64,000 nt of DNA from JAVBLG01 sp031553655 (GTDB taxonomy: Bacteria > Desulfobacterota > Desulfovibrionia > Desulfovibrionales > Desulfovibrionaceae), in the NCBI GenBank assembly GCA_031553655.1, contig JAVBLG010000007.1:1-64000 (forward strand), read 5' to 3'. The first letter of the stretch is position 1. Each line of letters begins with the position of its first letter. Shown piece after piece: positions 34,431-42,408 of the stretch. Under the pieces are notes generated by a model. The model made no database searches. It was given only the letters and a program-made list of their open reading frames with translations, and was not told the DNA's origin. The position numbers and the translations under genes were made by a program.

Positions 34431-35825
34431 GTGCATGACACTATCGCCGCGGCAGCGACGCCTCCCGGTTCGGGAGCTGTGGGCATTGTGCGCATATCGG
34501 GCCCCGGAAGCAAGTCGGTTTTATCGCGTCTTTTTCTGCCTATTTCAGCCGATTTTGTAAATTTTCGCCCCCGGTTGCTGCACCGGGGGCGCATTCTAGA
34601 TGCTTCCGGCGAACCGCTCGACGATGTTTTGGCGGTTTTCATGCCGGGCCCCCGCACTTTTACCGGCGAAGACATTGCCGAAATCCACTGCCATGGTGGC
34701 CCCGCCATAGTTTTTGCCGTGCTTGAGGCCGTGCTGTCTCTTGGCGCCAGACATGCCGAAAGGGGCGAATTTTCCCGCCGCGCCTTTTTGAACGGGCGCA
34801 TGGATTTAAGCCAGGCCGAAGCCGTGGCCGAAATGATCGCCGCCCCCACTCCCATGGCGGCGCGCTTTGCCCTGCAAAAACTCGACGGCATGCTCGGGCG
34901 CAAAATAGGCGAGCTGCGCGGCGCTATTGAGGATGTGCGGCGAATGATCTGCCTGGATGTGGATTTTTCTGAAGAAGATCTGGATTTTTGCGCCAAAGAA
35001 GGCTTTATACAACGTGCCGACACCATTTTATACGGCATAAATTCATTGCTGGCCGGTTATGAGCGAGCCAGGCCCTGGCGCGAAGGCGTAAGCGCGGTTC
35101 TGGCCGGGCTGCCGAACGTTGGAAAGTCCAGTCTGCTCAATGCCATGCTGGGCCGCGAGCGCGCTCTGGTTTCGGCCATTCCAGGCACAACCAGAGATTT
35201 TCTGGAAGAAACGGTTTTGGTGGACGGCATGCCCATACGCCTCACCGACACAGCCGGACTACGCGAAAACCCTGACCAGATCGAAGCATTGGGCATTGAG
35301 CGCGGGCTGAAGCTCATGGCCGAGGCCGGGGTTTTGCTCCTGGTGGGTGATTCTTTACAAAGTCTTGAAACTACATTAAATAGAGTAACTGAGGATCAGC
35401 ACTTTCCGGATTGCCGCTCCAAGATTTTACTTATATGGAACAAATCTGATCTTAATGCCCCCCCTCAAGATTTTTATAAAATGGCCGATAAAAGCGGGGT
35501 GGCCGGGTATGTGGTTGTTTCGGCACTTACAGGCGAAGGCCTTGAAAACCTTGGCCTTGCTGTGAAAAAAACTGCCCTTGGGGGGCAAAAGCGATGTGAT
35601 CCGGCTTCAGAAGATCCCGCTCCCAACGTGCGACAGGCGGCCGAGCTGAAATGCGCGGCTGAAGCTGTCCTCCTGTTCAGGGCGGCCATGGAAAGCGGCC
35701 TGCCCGTCGATGTCTGTTCGCCTCATATTGAAGAAGCCGCTTCGGCTCTGGCCGGAATTACCGGTCTTGACTCCAGCGATGAAATGTTGGATGGGATTTT
35801 TTCCTCTTTTTGCATAGGCAAGTAA
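34431..35825 (+). CDS. mnmE: tRNA modification GTPase MnmE
   Basis: A 464-residue GTPase that with MnmG modifies U34 of tRNA (cmnm5U). N-terminal TrmE domain (DTIAAAATPPGSGAVGIVRIS), helical domain (EFSRRAFLNGRMDLSQAEAV) and an inserted G domain with GLPNVGKSSLLNAML, DTAGLRENPDQIE and NKSD, ending in the family tail FSSFCIGK with the conserved cysteine. The start is GTG at 34431, preceded by AAAGGGG; the ATG four bases later is out of frame. It closes the rpmH cluster. Confidence 0.97.
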   Translation: MHDTIAAAATPPGSGAVGIVRISGPGSKSVLSRLFLPISADFVNFRPRLLHRGRILDASGEPLDDVLAVFMPGPRTFTGEDIAEIHCHGGPAIVFAVLEAVLSLGARHAERGEFSRRAFLNGRMDLSQAEAVAEMIAAPTPMAARFALQKLDGMLGRKIGELRGAIEDVRRMICLDVDFSEEDLDFCAKEGFIQRADTILYGINSLLAGYERARPWREGVSAVLAGLPNVGKSSLLNAMLGRERALVSAIPGTTRDFLEETVLVDGMPIRLTDTAGLRENPDQIEALGIERGLKLMAEAGVLLLVGDSLQSLETTLNRVTEDQHFPDCRSKILLIWNKSDLNAPPQDFYKMADKSGVAGYVVVSALTGEGLENLGLAVKKTALGGQKRCDPASEDPAPNVRQAAELKCAAEAVLLFRAAMESGLPVDVCSPHIEEAASALAGITGLDSSDEMLDGIFSSFCIGK

Positions 35826-35905
35826 GCCCGGTCGAGTGCGAACGACTGCGAGGGAAAAGACTGAATAGAAAAATAAGACGGTTCGCGTAGCGATGTAGAA
35901 TAATA

Positions 35906-36523
35906 ATGCTTGAAAATTATAAACGAAAACCCACCAAAGAAGAGATCAATGCCCTGCCCATTCGCTGTTATGAGGGGCCTGTCAAGATCGTGCGCAACGA
36001 GGAAGAGCTTGAGCAAGCCGTTGCCATGCTTGAAGGGGAAAGAGTGCTGGGTTTCGACACTGAAACGCGCCCCACATTCCGCAAAGGGCGCACCAATTCC
36101 ACTGCTCTGGTGCAGATGGCCTCATCCCGTGCCGTTTACATTTTTCAGCTCCATTTTGTTCCTTTTGGCCCCAGGCTGGCCTCTATTCTCGCTGATTCGC
36201 GTGTTCTCAAGGTGGGCGTGAGCATCAATGAAGACATGCGCGATCTTCAAAAACTGTACGATTTCACCCCGGCCGGTGTTGTGGATTTGGGCAAAACCGC
36301 GCATGCCCTGAAAATGGAAACCCATGGTTTGCGCAATCTGGCGGCCAATCTACTCGGTTTTCGCATCACCAAAGGCTCGCAGTGTTCCAACTGGAATCTG
36401 CCCGTGCTCACGCAAAAGCAGGTAAGCTATGCCGCCACCGATGCCTGGATCGGCCGCGAAGTTTATCTAAAGATGAGGGAACTCGGCTTTTTGCATGAAA
36501 ACTTCATCGGTATTTGCTCATGA
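35906..36523 (+). CDS. 3'-5' exonuclease, RNase D-like
   Basis: A 205-residue protein with one DEDD exonuclease domain: FDTETRPTFRKG (first D and E), KVGVSINEDMRDLQ (second D), and ATDAWIGREVY (last D with the YxxxD region QVSYAATDA). No HRDC domain is present, so it is a short RNase D/WRN-type exonuclease. Nucleic-acid target unknown. The stop overlaps the next gene by 29 bp and both are probably translated in a coupled way. Confidence 0.88.
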   Translation: MLENYKRKPTKEEINALPIRCYEGPVKIVRNEEELEQAVAMLEGERVLGFDTETRPTFRKGRTNSTALVQMASSRAVYIFQLHFVPFGPRLASILADSRVLKVGVSINEDMRDLQKLYDFTPAGVVDLGKTAHALKMETHGLRNLAANLLGFRITKGSQCSNWNLPVLTQKQVSYAATDAWIGREVYLKMRELGFLHENFIGICS

Positions 36524-37670
36524 CCGCAGCCGCATGCCGGAACTTGGCCCGCAGGTTGTTTTTTTTACCGGCGGCAGCGCCCTGCGCGCGCTAAGCCGGG
36601 AATTGGTAAAACATACCCACAATTCCGTTCATATTATTACGCCCTTTGACTCGGGCGGCAGTTCGGCTGTTCTGCGCAAAGCATTCGACATGCCGGCCGT
36701 CGGCGACGTGCGCAACAGACTGCTGGCCCTTGCCGACCCCGGAAAAATTCCGGCCCAGGCCGTGGAGCTTTACAACATGCGCCTCGACCCGGCCATGCCC
36801 CATGACAAAGCCAAAAAAATATTGCGCGCCCTGATTGAAGGTTCGCACCCTTACCTCAAGTGTCTTCCAGCTGTTCTAGGACAGGTTTTGCGCGTGCATC
36901 TGCGTTATTTCGCGGCGCGAATGCCCGCCGATTTTGATTTGCGCGGGGCCAGCATAGGCAATCTGGCACTGGCCGGGGGCTACTTTCACCATGGCGGTTT
37001 AAGCGCCACAATAGGCCTTTTCAGCCGTATTCTGCTGGCAAGAGGCATAGTGCTGCCGGTGGTCAACGACAATCTTCATCTGGCCGCGCGCCTGGAAAAC
37101 AGCGACGTAATCGTCGGCCAACACCGTATAACCGGCAAGGCCGCCGCCGAGCTGCCTTATGCGGTGGAAGACCTTTTCATAACACAGGCCAAACCGGATG
37201 ATGGGCTCGAAACCGCCCTGCCCTGCCGCCCGGAAATTATCCCTTTGGCAGCCACTCTTCTGCGTTCAGCCGAGCTTATATGTTATCCTATGGGCAGTTT
37301 TCACACCAGTATCATGGCCAATGTGCTTCCGTGCGGCGTGGGGCGGGCTGTGGCCGAAGCGCATTGCCCCAAGCTATACATACCAAATACCGGTATTGAC
37401 CCGGAACAGCGCAATCTTTCCGTGGCCGATCAGATAAGGCGGCTTATAGATGCCATGAATTGCGACTTTAGCGGTGGAGCCTCCCCCCGCGACTTCTTGA
37501 GCGCTGTGCTCGTAGACGAAAAAAGCGGCCATTACCCCAATGGAATTAACCGGAAAGCTATTGAAGACATGGGGATAAAGGTATTTGACGTGCCCATGGT
37601 CGATCCGCAAAACCGGCAAAAGCACTTGCCCGGCCCCACTGTTGCCGCGCTATTGGAATTTATTTCATGA
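36495..37670 (+). CDS. CofD/YvcK-like protein
   Basis: A 391-residue protein of the CofD/YvcK fold: VVFFTGGSALRALSRELVKH with a glycine-rich loop, ITPFDSGGSSAVLRKAF, MPAVGDVRNRLLALA and later CYPMGSFHTSIMANVLP. CofD makes coenzyme F420 precursors; YvcK proteins control cell-wall and carbon metabolism and bind UDP-sugars. This branch looks like the CofD-related protein of the so-called GAK gene group, but no other GAK gene is here, so that label is tentative. The start may be 36495 (overlapping the exonuclease gene) or the ATG at 36534, which better fits the conserved N-terminus; neither has a close ribosome site. Overlaps the next gene by 4 bp. Confidence 0.78.
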   Translation: MKTSSVFAHDRSRMPELGPQVVFFTGGSALRALSRELVKHTHNSVHIITPFDSGGSSAVLRKAFDMPAVGDVRNRLLALADPGKIPAQAVELYNMRLDPAMPHDKAKKILRALIEGSHPYLKCLPAVLGQVLRVHLRYFAARMPADFDLRGASIGNLALAGGYFHHGGLSATIGLFSRILLARGIVLPVVNDNLHLAARLENSDVIVGQHRITGKAAAELPYAVEDLFITQAKPDDGLETALPCRPEIIPLAATLLRSAELICYPMGSFHTSIMANVLPCGVGRAVAEAHCPKLYIPNTGIDPEQRNLSVADQIRRLIDAMNCDFSGGASPRDFLSAVLVDEKSGHYPNGINRKAIEDMGIKVFDVPMVDPQNRQKHLPGPTVAALLEFIS

Positions 37671-38176
37671 TCGCCATAGACTTTGAAACGGCCGATTACC
37701 GGCCCGACAGCGCCTGTGCCGTGGGCCTGGCCCGCATTGCAAACGGCCGGGTGGAAAGCACCATGCACCTTTTAATTCGCCCGCCGCGCAAACGTATTGT
37801 CTTTACCCACATACACGGCATCACCTGGAAAATGGTGGAGGAAGAAAAGACTTTTGCCGAATCATGGCCGCTCATAGCCGATTTTGTGGGCGACTCCGCC
37901 GCCTTCGTCGCCCACAATGCCCCTTTTGACCGCCGAGTTCTGGCCGCATGCTGCGACAAGGCCGAAATCAAAATACCCGCTTTACCATTTTTATGCACCC
38001 TTAAGGGCTCGCGTAAAATTCTGCCCACCGGTTCCAAGGGGCTTGACGCCGTATGCCAGTACTTTTCCCTGCCGCTTAACCATCATAATGCCGAATCCGA
38101 CGCCACGGCCTGCGCCGAGATCTATTTGCGCCTCATCGGCCTTGGCCTGACCGATCGCGACATGCTTAGTAAATAA
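37667..38176 (+). CDS. DnaQ-like 3'-5' exonuclease
   Basis: A 169-residue DEDDh exonuclease of the DNA polymerase III epsilon type: MIAIDFETADYRPDSACAVG (D and E), HIHGITWKMVEE, FVAHNAPFDRRVL (H, N and D) and HHNAESDATACAEI (H and D). It is much shorter than true epsilon and has no C-terminal clamp domain, so it is likely a repair or RNA-trimming nuclease. Its ATG overlaps the stop of the CofD-like gene (ATGA), so translation is coupled. Confidence 0.87.
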   Translation: MIAIDFETADYRPDSACAVGLARIANGRVESTMHLLIRPPRKRIVFTHIHGITWKMVEEEKTFAESWPLIADFVGDSAAFVAHNAPFDRRVLAACCDKAEIKIPALPFLCTLKGSRKILPTGSKGLDAVCQYFSLPLNHHNAESDATACAEIYLRLIGLGLTDRDMLSK

Positions 38177-38247
38177 TACCTGGGCCGCCGCGTGACTACC
38201 ATCGGTTTTAAAATCCCGCTTCAATTTCAACCGCACAAGGAGATTGC

Positions 38248-39192
38248 ATGAACGCAACAACACTCTACATGCGCACTATGCCCTACACTCTTGCCCGCTT
38301 CGGCCTTGCGCTGCTCTTTGCCGCCCTTTCCGGCATTCTTATGATCATGTGCCTGCGCATGCAAGACAGCCTCGGGGTAACGTTGGCGCAGCTTCTGAGC
38401 GAACTGTTGCAGGAAGATTTGGGCGAAGACGGCCCTTTGGCCACAGTATTCCTCATCTGGTTGTCAGGAACCATCGGGTTGCGTTTTATCTTCATGCACT
38501 ATGCCGGATACTTGCTTAAAGCCGGACATCTTGCGGTTGTGAGCCACGCCTTTGCTTCGGGCATTGTGCCGCCCAACCAGATGGCATTCGGTAAAAAGGC
38601 CGTGCTGGATCGATTCGGCGAGTCCCATGCCTATCTGCTCCTGGACCGGCTGCTGGACGCCGCCGTAGGCCAACTGTGCAAAGGTGTTTCCAAAGTTGAG
38701 GAGTCATTCAAGAATGTGCCCGGCGCGGACGTCGTTTCCGGTGTGACGCAAATTTTTCTGGGTATTGCCTTGGGGCATGTGGACGAATGCTGTCTGAGCC
38801 TCTCTTTTCACCGCAAAAGTGGTAACGCTTTTAAAGACGCGGCCGACAGCGTGGTATTATATTTCCAGAACTGGCAGAACCTCTTAAAAAACGCGGGCGT
38901 GGCAACCCTGGTCTGTTGCTTGCTGTATGCGGTGCTGGGCGTTATATCTTTCATTATTTTCGCCTGCTTTATGGATGCGGACAAAACCGGCATGCCCGCC
39001 GCTTTTGCCGCCGTATTTTTTTTCATTGTCATAAAGTCGTCTTTTATCGACAGCTGGGTCATGGTCAAAATGGTGACCGGATTTCTGGAAAAATCCAGTA
39101 ATATGAAGCCGGCCGTGGATCTTTACGATAAGCTGGCCGGGCTTTCCGATAAATTCAAAGAGCTTCTGCAGCATGCGGGAGTAAAAAAATAA
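38248..39192 (+). CDS. Membrane protein, function unknown
   Basis: A 314-residue protein with hydrophobic segments near 16-36 (FGLALLFAALSGILMIMCL), 65-90 (VFLIWLSGTIGLRFIFMHYAG), 218-245 and 252-270. A soluble stretch of about 120 residues (95-215) between them has DRFGESHAYLLLDRLLDAAVG and CCLSLSFHRKSG. I do not recognise a family. AAGGAG precedes the ATG. It is 71 bp after the exonuclease gene and 97 bp before the dehydrogenase gene. Confidence 0.6.
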   Translation: MNATTLYMRTMPYTLARFGLALLFAALSGILMIMCLRMQDSLGVTLAQLLSELLQEDLGEDGPLATVFLIWLSGTIGLRFIFMHYAGYLLKAGHLAVVSHAFASGIVPPNQMAFGKKAVLDRFGESHAYLLLDRLLDAAVGQLCKGVSKVEESFKNVPGADVVSGVTQIFLGIALGHVDECCLSLSFHRKSGNAFKDAADSVVLYFQNWQNLLKNAGVATLVCCLLYAVLGVISFIIFACFMDADKTGMPAAFAAVFFFIVIKSSFIDSWVMVKMVTGFLEKSSNMKPAVDLYDKLAGLSDKFKELLQHAGVKK

Positions 39193-39289
39193 CGCATCTT
39201 TGATAAGCTATATCATATAATAAACTGTTTCCTTTTTATACTATTTTCGTTACATTGTATGTCACAAAATGTAAAAAGGAGACGATTCC

Positions 39290-40741
39290 ATGCAACTGCG
39301 GGATAAAAGCCTTTTGAAAGAAGCCTGCCTTATTGGCGGCAAATGGGTAAAGGCCGAAGGCGAAGCGGTTATTGAAGTGCGCAATCCGGCCGACGGGCAA
39401 AAAATTGGCTATGTACCAAGCCTGGGCCGAGCGGATACCGCCCGCGCCATAGCTGACGCCAAAAAGTCCTGGCCAGCGTGGCGCGCGCTCTCTCCGCTGG
39501 CGCGCGGCGAAATTTTGCGGTTCTGGAGTTCTCTTATTCTGGAAAATATAAGCGATCTTGCTCTGATAATGACTATGGAGCAAGGCAAGCCGCTGGCTGA
39601 AGCCAGAGGTGAAATAGCTACCGGAGCGAGCTATATTTCCTGGTATGCCGAAGAAGGCCGCCGCGTGTACGGTGAGGTGATTCCCTCGCCCTGGCAGGGC
39701 AAGCAGCCCCTGACCATTCGCCAGCCTGTGGGGGTTACCGCGGCTATAACTCCCTGGAATTTCCCCATGTCCATGATTGCCCGCAAAGCCGCGCCCGCGC
39801 TGGCCGCCGGGTGCCCCATGATAATAAAACCTGCCGGGAAAACTCCTTTTTCGGCCATGGCCATGGCCGAATTGGCACTGCGGGCCGGGGTTCCATCCGG
39901 TGTGCTCAACGTCATAACCGGCAATTCCAATGAAATCGGCGCGGAATTGTGCGAAAACCCGGTAGTGCGCAAGCTCAGCTTCACCGGCTCCACGGCGGTG
40001 GGCAAAAAGTTGCTGGCCGCCTGCGCTTCCACGGTAAAAAAGGTATCCATGGAGCTTGGGGGCAATGCGCCCATGATTGTCTGCCGCGACGCCGATCTTG
40101 AGCTGGCTGTGGCCGGAGCCGTGGGCAGCAAATTCCGCAATGCCGGCCAGACCTGCATCTGCCTTAACCGTTTGCTTGTGCATAAAGAAATATACGGACA
40201 ATTTTTAGATCGTCTCACCAATGCGGCCCGTAGTCTGATTGTGGGCAACGGGTTGAAAACAGGAGTAAACATTGGCCCGCTCATTGACCGCGCGGCCCAT
40301 TCCTCCATGTTGGAACTTGTGAATGATGCCGTCGCCAAAGGAGCCACTGTGCTGGCCGGAGGCAGGCCGCATTCCGCCGGGGAGTTGTTTTTTGAGCCCA
40401 CCATATTGGCCGGGGTTACCCCTGAAATGCGTGTTTTCCGTGAAGAAATATTCGGCCCGATACTTCCGGTGATGTCGTATTCCACCGAGGAAGAGGCGCT
40501 GAATCTGGCCAATGACACCGCTTATGGCTTGGCTTCTTATGTTTATACGCGCGATATCGGTTCTTTTTACCGCCTGGCTTCGGGGCTGGAGTATGGCATG
40601 GTGGGCGTGAATGAGACCACGCTGGCTGCCGGGGAGACTCCGTTCGGCGGAGTGAAGGAGAGCGGACTTGGGCGCGAGGGGGGACGTCAGGGTATAGAGG
40701 ATTATCTGGAAACGAAGTACATCCTGCTTGGCGGCTTGTAG
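39290..40741 (+). CDS. gabD: NAD(P)-dependent succinate-semialdehyde dehydrogenase-like enzyme
   Basis: A 483-residue aldehyde dehydrogenase of the GabD type. Motifs: ITPWNFPMSMIARKAAPALA, KPAGKTPFSAMA, FTGSTAVGKKLL, catalytic glutamate in MELGGNAPMIV and the catalytic cysteine in NAGQTCICLNRLLVH, then EEIFGPILPVMSY and FGGVKESGLGREGG. It should oxidise succinate semialdehyde to succinate; other aldehydes are possible. AAAAGGAGA lies before ATG. A possible operator TTACATT-N11-AATGTAA lies at about 39250-39274. The TAG stop lies at the edge of a palindromic repeat. Confidence 0.87.
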   Translation: MQLRDKSLLKEACLIGGKWVKAEGEAVIEVRNPADGQKIGYVPSLGRADTARAIADAKKSWPAWRALSPLARGEILRFWSSLILENISDLALIMTMEQGKPLAEARGEIATGASYISWYAEEGRRVYGEVIPSPWQGKQPLTIRQPVGVTAAITPWNFPMSMIARKAAPALAAGCPMIIKPAGKTPFSAMAMAELALRAGVPSGVLNVITGNSNEIGAELCENPVVRKLSFTGSTAVGKKLLAACASTVKKVSMELGGNAPMIVCRDADLELAVAGAVGSKFRNAGQTCICLNRLLVHKEIYGQFLDRLTNAARSLIVGNGLKTGVNIGPLIDRAAHSSMLELVNDAVAKGATVLAGGRPHSAGELFFEPTILAGVTPEMRVFREEIFGPILPVMSYSTEEEALNLANDTAYGLASYVYTRDIGSFYRLASGLEYGMVGVNETTLAAGETPFGGVKESGLGREGGRQGIEDYLETKYILLGGL

Positions 40742-40830
40742 AGCGTTTTGCGAATGAAATGAGCGAAATGCTCTGACGGCCCGGACAACATCCTGGTCGT
40801 CAGAGCATTTTATTAATCTCGCTCGCAAAA
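40740..40830. repeat. Family A repeat, full copy plus an inverted degenerate copy
   Basis: The 35-bp palindrome at 40740-40774 is followed by GACGGCCCGGACAACATCC and a second, degenerate inverted copy (AGAGCATTTTATTAATCTCG..., 40802-40830). The left end supplies the TAG of gabD, and the right copy encodes the last codons and the TGA stop of the minus-strand membrane protein gene that ends at 40800. Confidence 0.75.
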
Positions 40831-41615
40831 TAATCCAAACATGCCAATTTCCCCCAGAAATAAACCGCATCCAGCGCAAGTCCCGCAACAATCGGCACAT
40901 TCAACTCCCCCGCCAGTCCAGCGGGCATAAAAATACAAACCCACATTCCAAGGGCGGCCAGCCTGCCGACTTCATCGGCCCACTCTCTCAAAAACACATC
41001 ATAATCTGAAACCGTTCCATTCTCCGCTCGCGTAAAAACACCGCCTACCGCACAAGCATCATCTTTTTTTTCATAACCAACGCCTCCTGATTTCACTCTG
41101 TAAGTTTTTCCAATCAAAAAGAGAACCGCAAACCCAGCCGTCAACAGGCCCGCCCGGCCCGGCCACTCCATAACATGAGCCAGGGGCATGCCCACATAAG
41201 TTTCGAACGCCAGCAAATCGCCTGGCACACCGCGCTGTCTGGCGTACAGGGCGGAAAGGCCCAGGGCAAGAGACAGGCCGAAAACAGCGGCCCACTTGCC
41301 GGCCGCCGGTCTCAAAGCTGCGGAAAGGGCCAGCAATATGACAGCGAGCGCGCCGCTCCACGAAACGGGAATCAAGGCGGGCAGCGAACCCAAAGGAATG
41401 CACATAAAAGCCGCCAGCGCGGCCAGACCGGAAAAAATCACGCGTGTTTCTTTTGGCCGCTCTTTATATTGGTGCTGTTCCGTGGTAAGATTATATAAAA
41501 CGAAATGAATTACATTTTTGGCGCGAAGCCGCAATGGCGCGCCAATGGCGGCCGTCAGCGCGCAAAACAGCGCGTAGGCAAGAACGGAAACAAGGGTAAG
41601 GGGATGAAAAATCAT
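40800..41615 (-). CDS. Multi-pass membrane protein, function unknown
   Basis: A 271-residue protein with about six hydrophobic stretches: near 5-27, 60-82, 86-105, 108-128, 150-170 and 215-245. A polar loop of about 45 residues (YRVKSGGVGYEKKDDACAVG) lies before the last helices. I do not recognise a family. The start at 41615 is chosen because GGAGG sits 8 bases upstream. It diverges from the DUF1850 gene and the two start codons overlap by 12 bp. The C-terminus (FASEINKML) is encoded by a palindromic repeat, which may have extended or truncated the protein. Confidence 0.6.
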   Translation of the reverse strand: MIFHPLTLVSVLAYALFCALTAAIGAPLRLRAKNVIHFVLYNLTTEQHQYKERPKETRVIFSGLAALAAFMCIPLGSLPALIPVSWSGALAVILLALSAALRPAAGKWAAVFGLSLALGLSALYARQRGVPGDLLAFETYVGMPLAHVMEWPGRAGLLTAGFAVLFLIGKTYRVKSGGVGYEKKDDACAVGGVFTRAENGTVSDYDVFLREWADEVGRLAALGMWVCIFMPAGLAGELNVPIVAGLALDAVYFWGKLACLDYFASEINKML

Positions 41616-42257
41616 ACGAAAAATCCTCCGAAACAACAAAAGGAGCACACGGCCCCGATTCTACCTTTTGCAGGTCCGGCCGCAAAGCTCATTTTTCCGC
41701 TTGCCGCTATACTTTTCGTTTCTGCCCTTGCTTTCTGGCCTGTGGACACACTGATTATAGGTGTGGAGGAAAAAGCGCGGACAGACTTCAGCGGGAGTGA
41801 GCTGGACAAAATGGTAGAATGGACAGGAGGACGAACCGGCGCTTCTACCGTTTTCAGATCCGCAGTTCCGTCAAGCCAGAATTTCTGGACGGGCTACATT
41901 CATTCGGTACAGCGCACGCCGGTGCTCGATTGCTATCACGTAACCGGAAGCCGTATATGGTCATGGCGCGAGCTTGTGCAGTCGCATAATGCCGGTTTGC
42001 CCTTTCAGGCGCCGCCATACGGACGTTTTTATATGGATTCGCCCTGGATGATTATTGAGGGCGGCCGTCGGGATTGGGAGGAGATTTTTCTGCGGGTGGG
42101 CGATAAAGAATTCGGGCGCAATGTTTTTGCCATAAAACAGGGCCGCCGCGTGACGCGCATCGCCCTGTATGCCGATTATCCGGGCAAACGTCTGAAGCTG
42201 GAGACGCGCAGGCTGCCCCTTGTATTGGCTGCGGCCGGAAGCATGTGCCAAAAGTAA
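41604..42257 (+). CDS. DUF1850 protein of a TAXI-TRAP transporter locus
   Basis: A 217-residue protein with one membrane segment (about 27-48, LIFPLAAILFVSALAFWP) and an extracytoplasmic domain of DUF1850 type: FWTGYIHSVQRTPVLDCYHV, MIIEGGRRDWEEIFLRVG. DUF1850 genes are commonly beside fused TRAP permease and TAXI binding-protein genes, as here; their function in transport is not established. The start at 41604 is assigned because upstream codons overlap the divergent gene and show no conserved sequence; its ribosome site is weak. Confidence 0.8.
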   Translation: MKNHTKNPPKQQKEHTAPILPFAGPAAKLIFPLAAILFVSALAFWPVDTLIIGVEEKARTDFSGSELDKMVEWTGGRTGASTVFRSAVPSSQNFWTGYIHSVQRTPVLDCYHVTGSRIWSWRELVQSHNAGLPFQAPPYGRFYMDSPWMIIEGGRRDWEEIFLRVGDKEFGRNVFAIKQGRRVTRIALYADYPGKRLKLETRRLPLVLAAAGSMCQK

Positions 42258-42408
42258 CAACCCATGCTTGTTGCGCTACAATAGATTTTTTGCTATTTAC
42301 ATCATAGAATAGCAAAAAGTTGTTCCCCCAAATTGCCTTATGGGAGCAAGTTAACATTATAACCACCGCCTCATGGCGGCCAAAGGGCTCAGCACACTGG
42401 AGGTGTCC

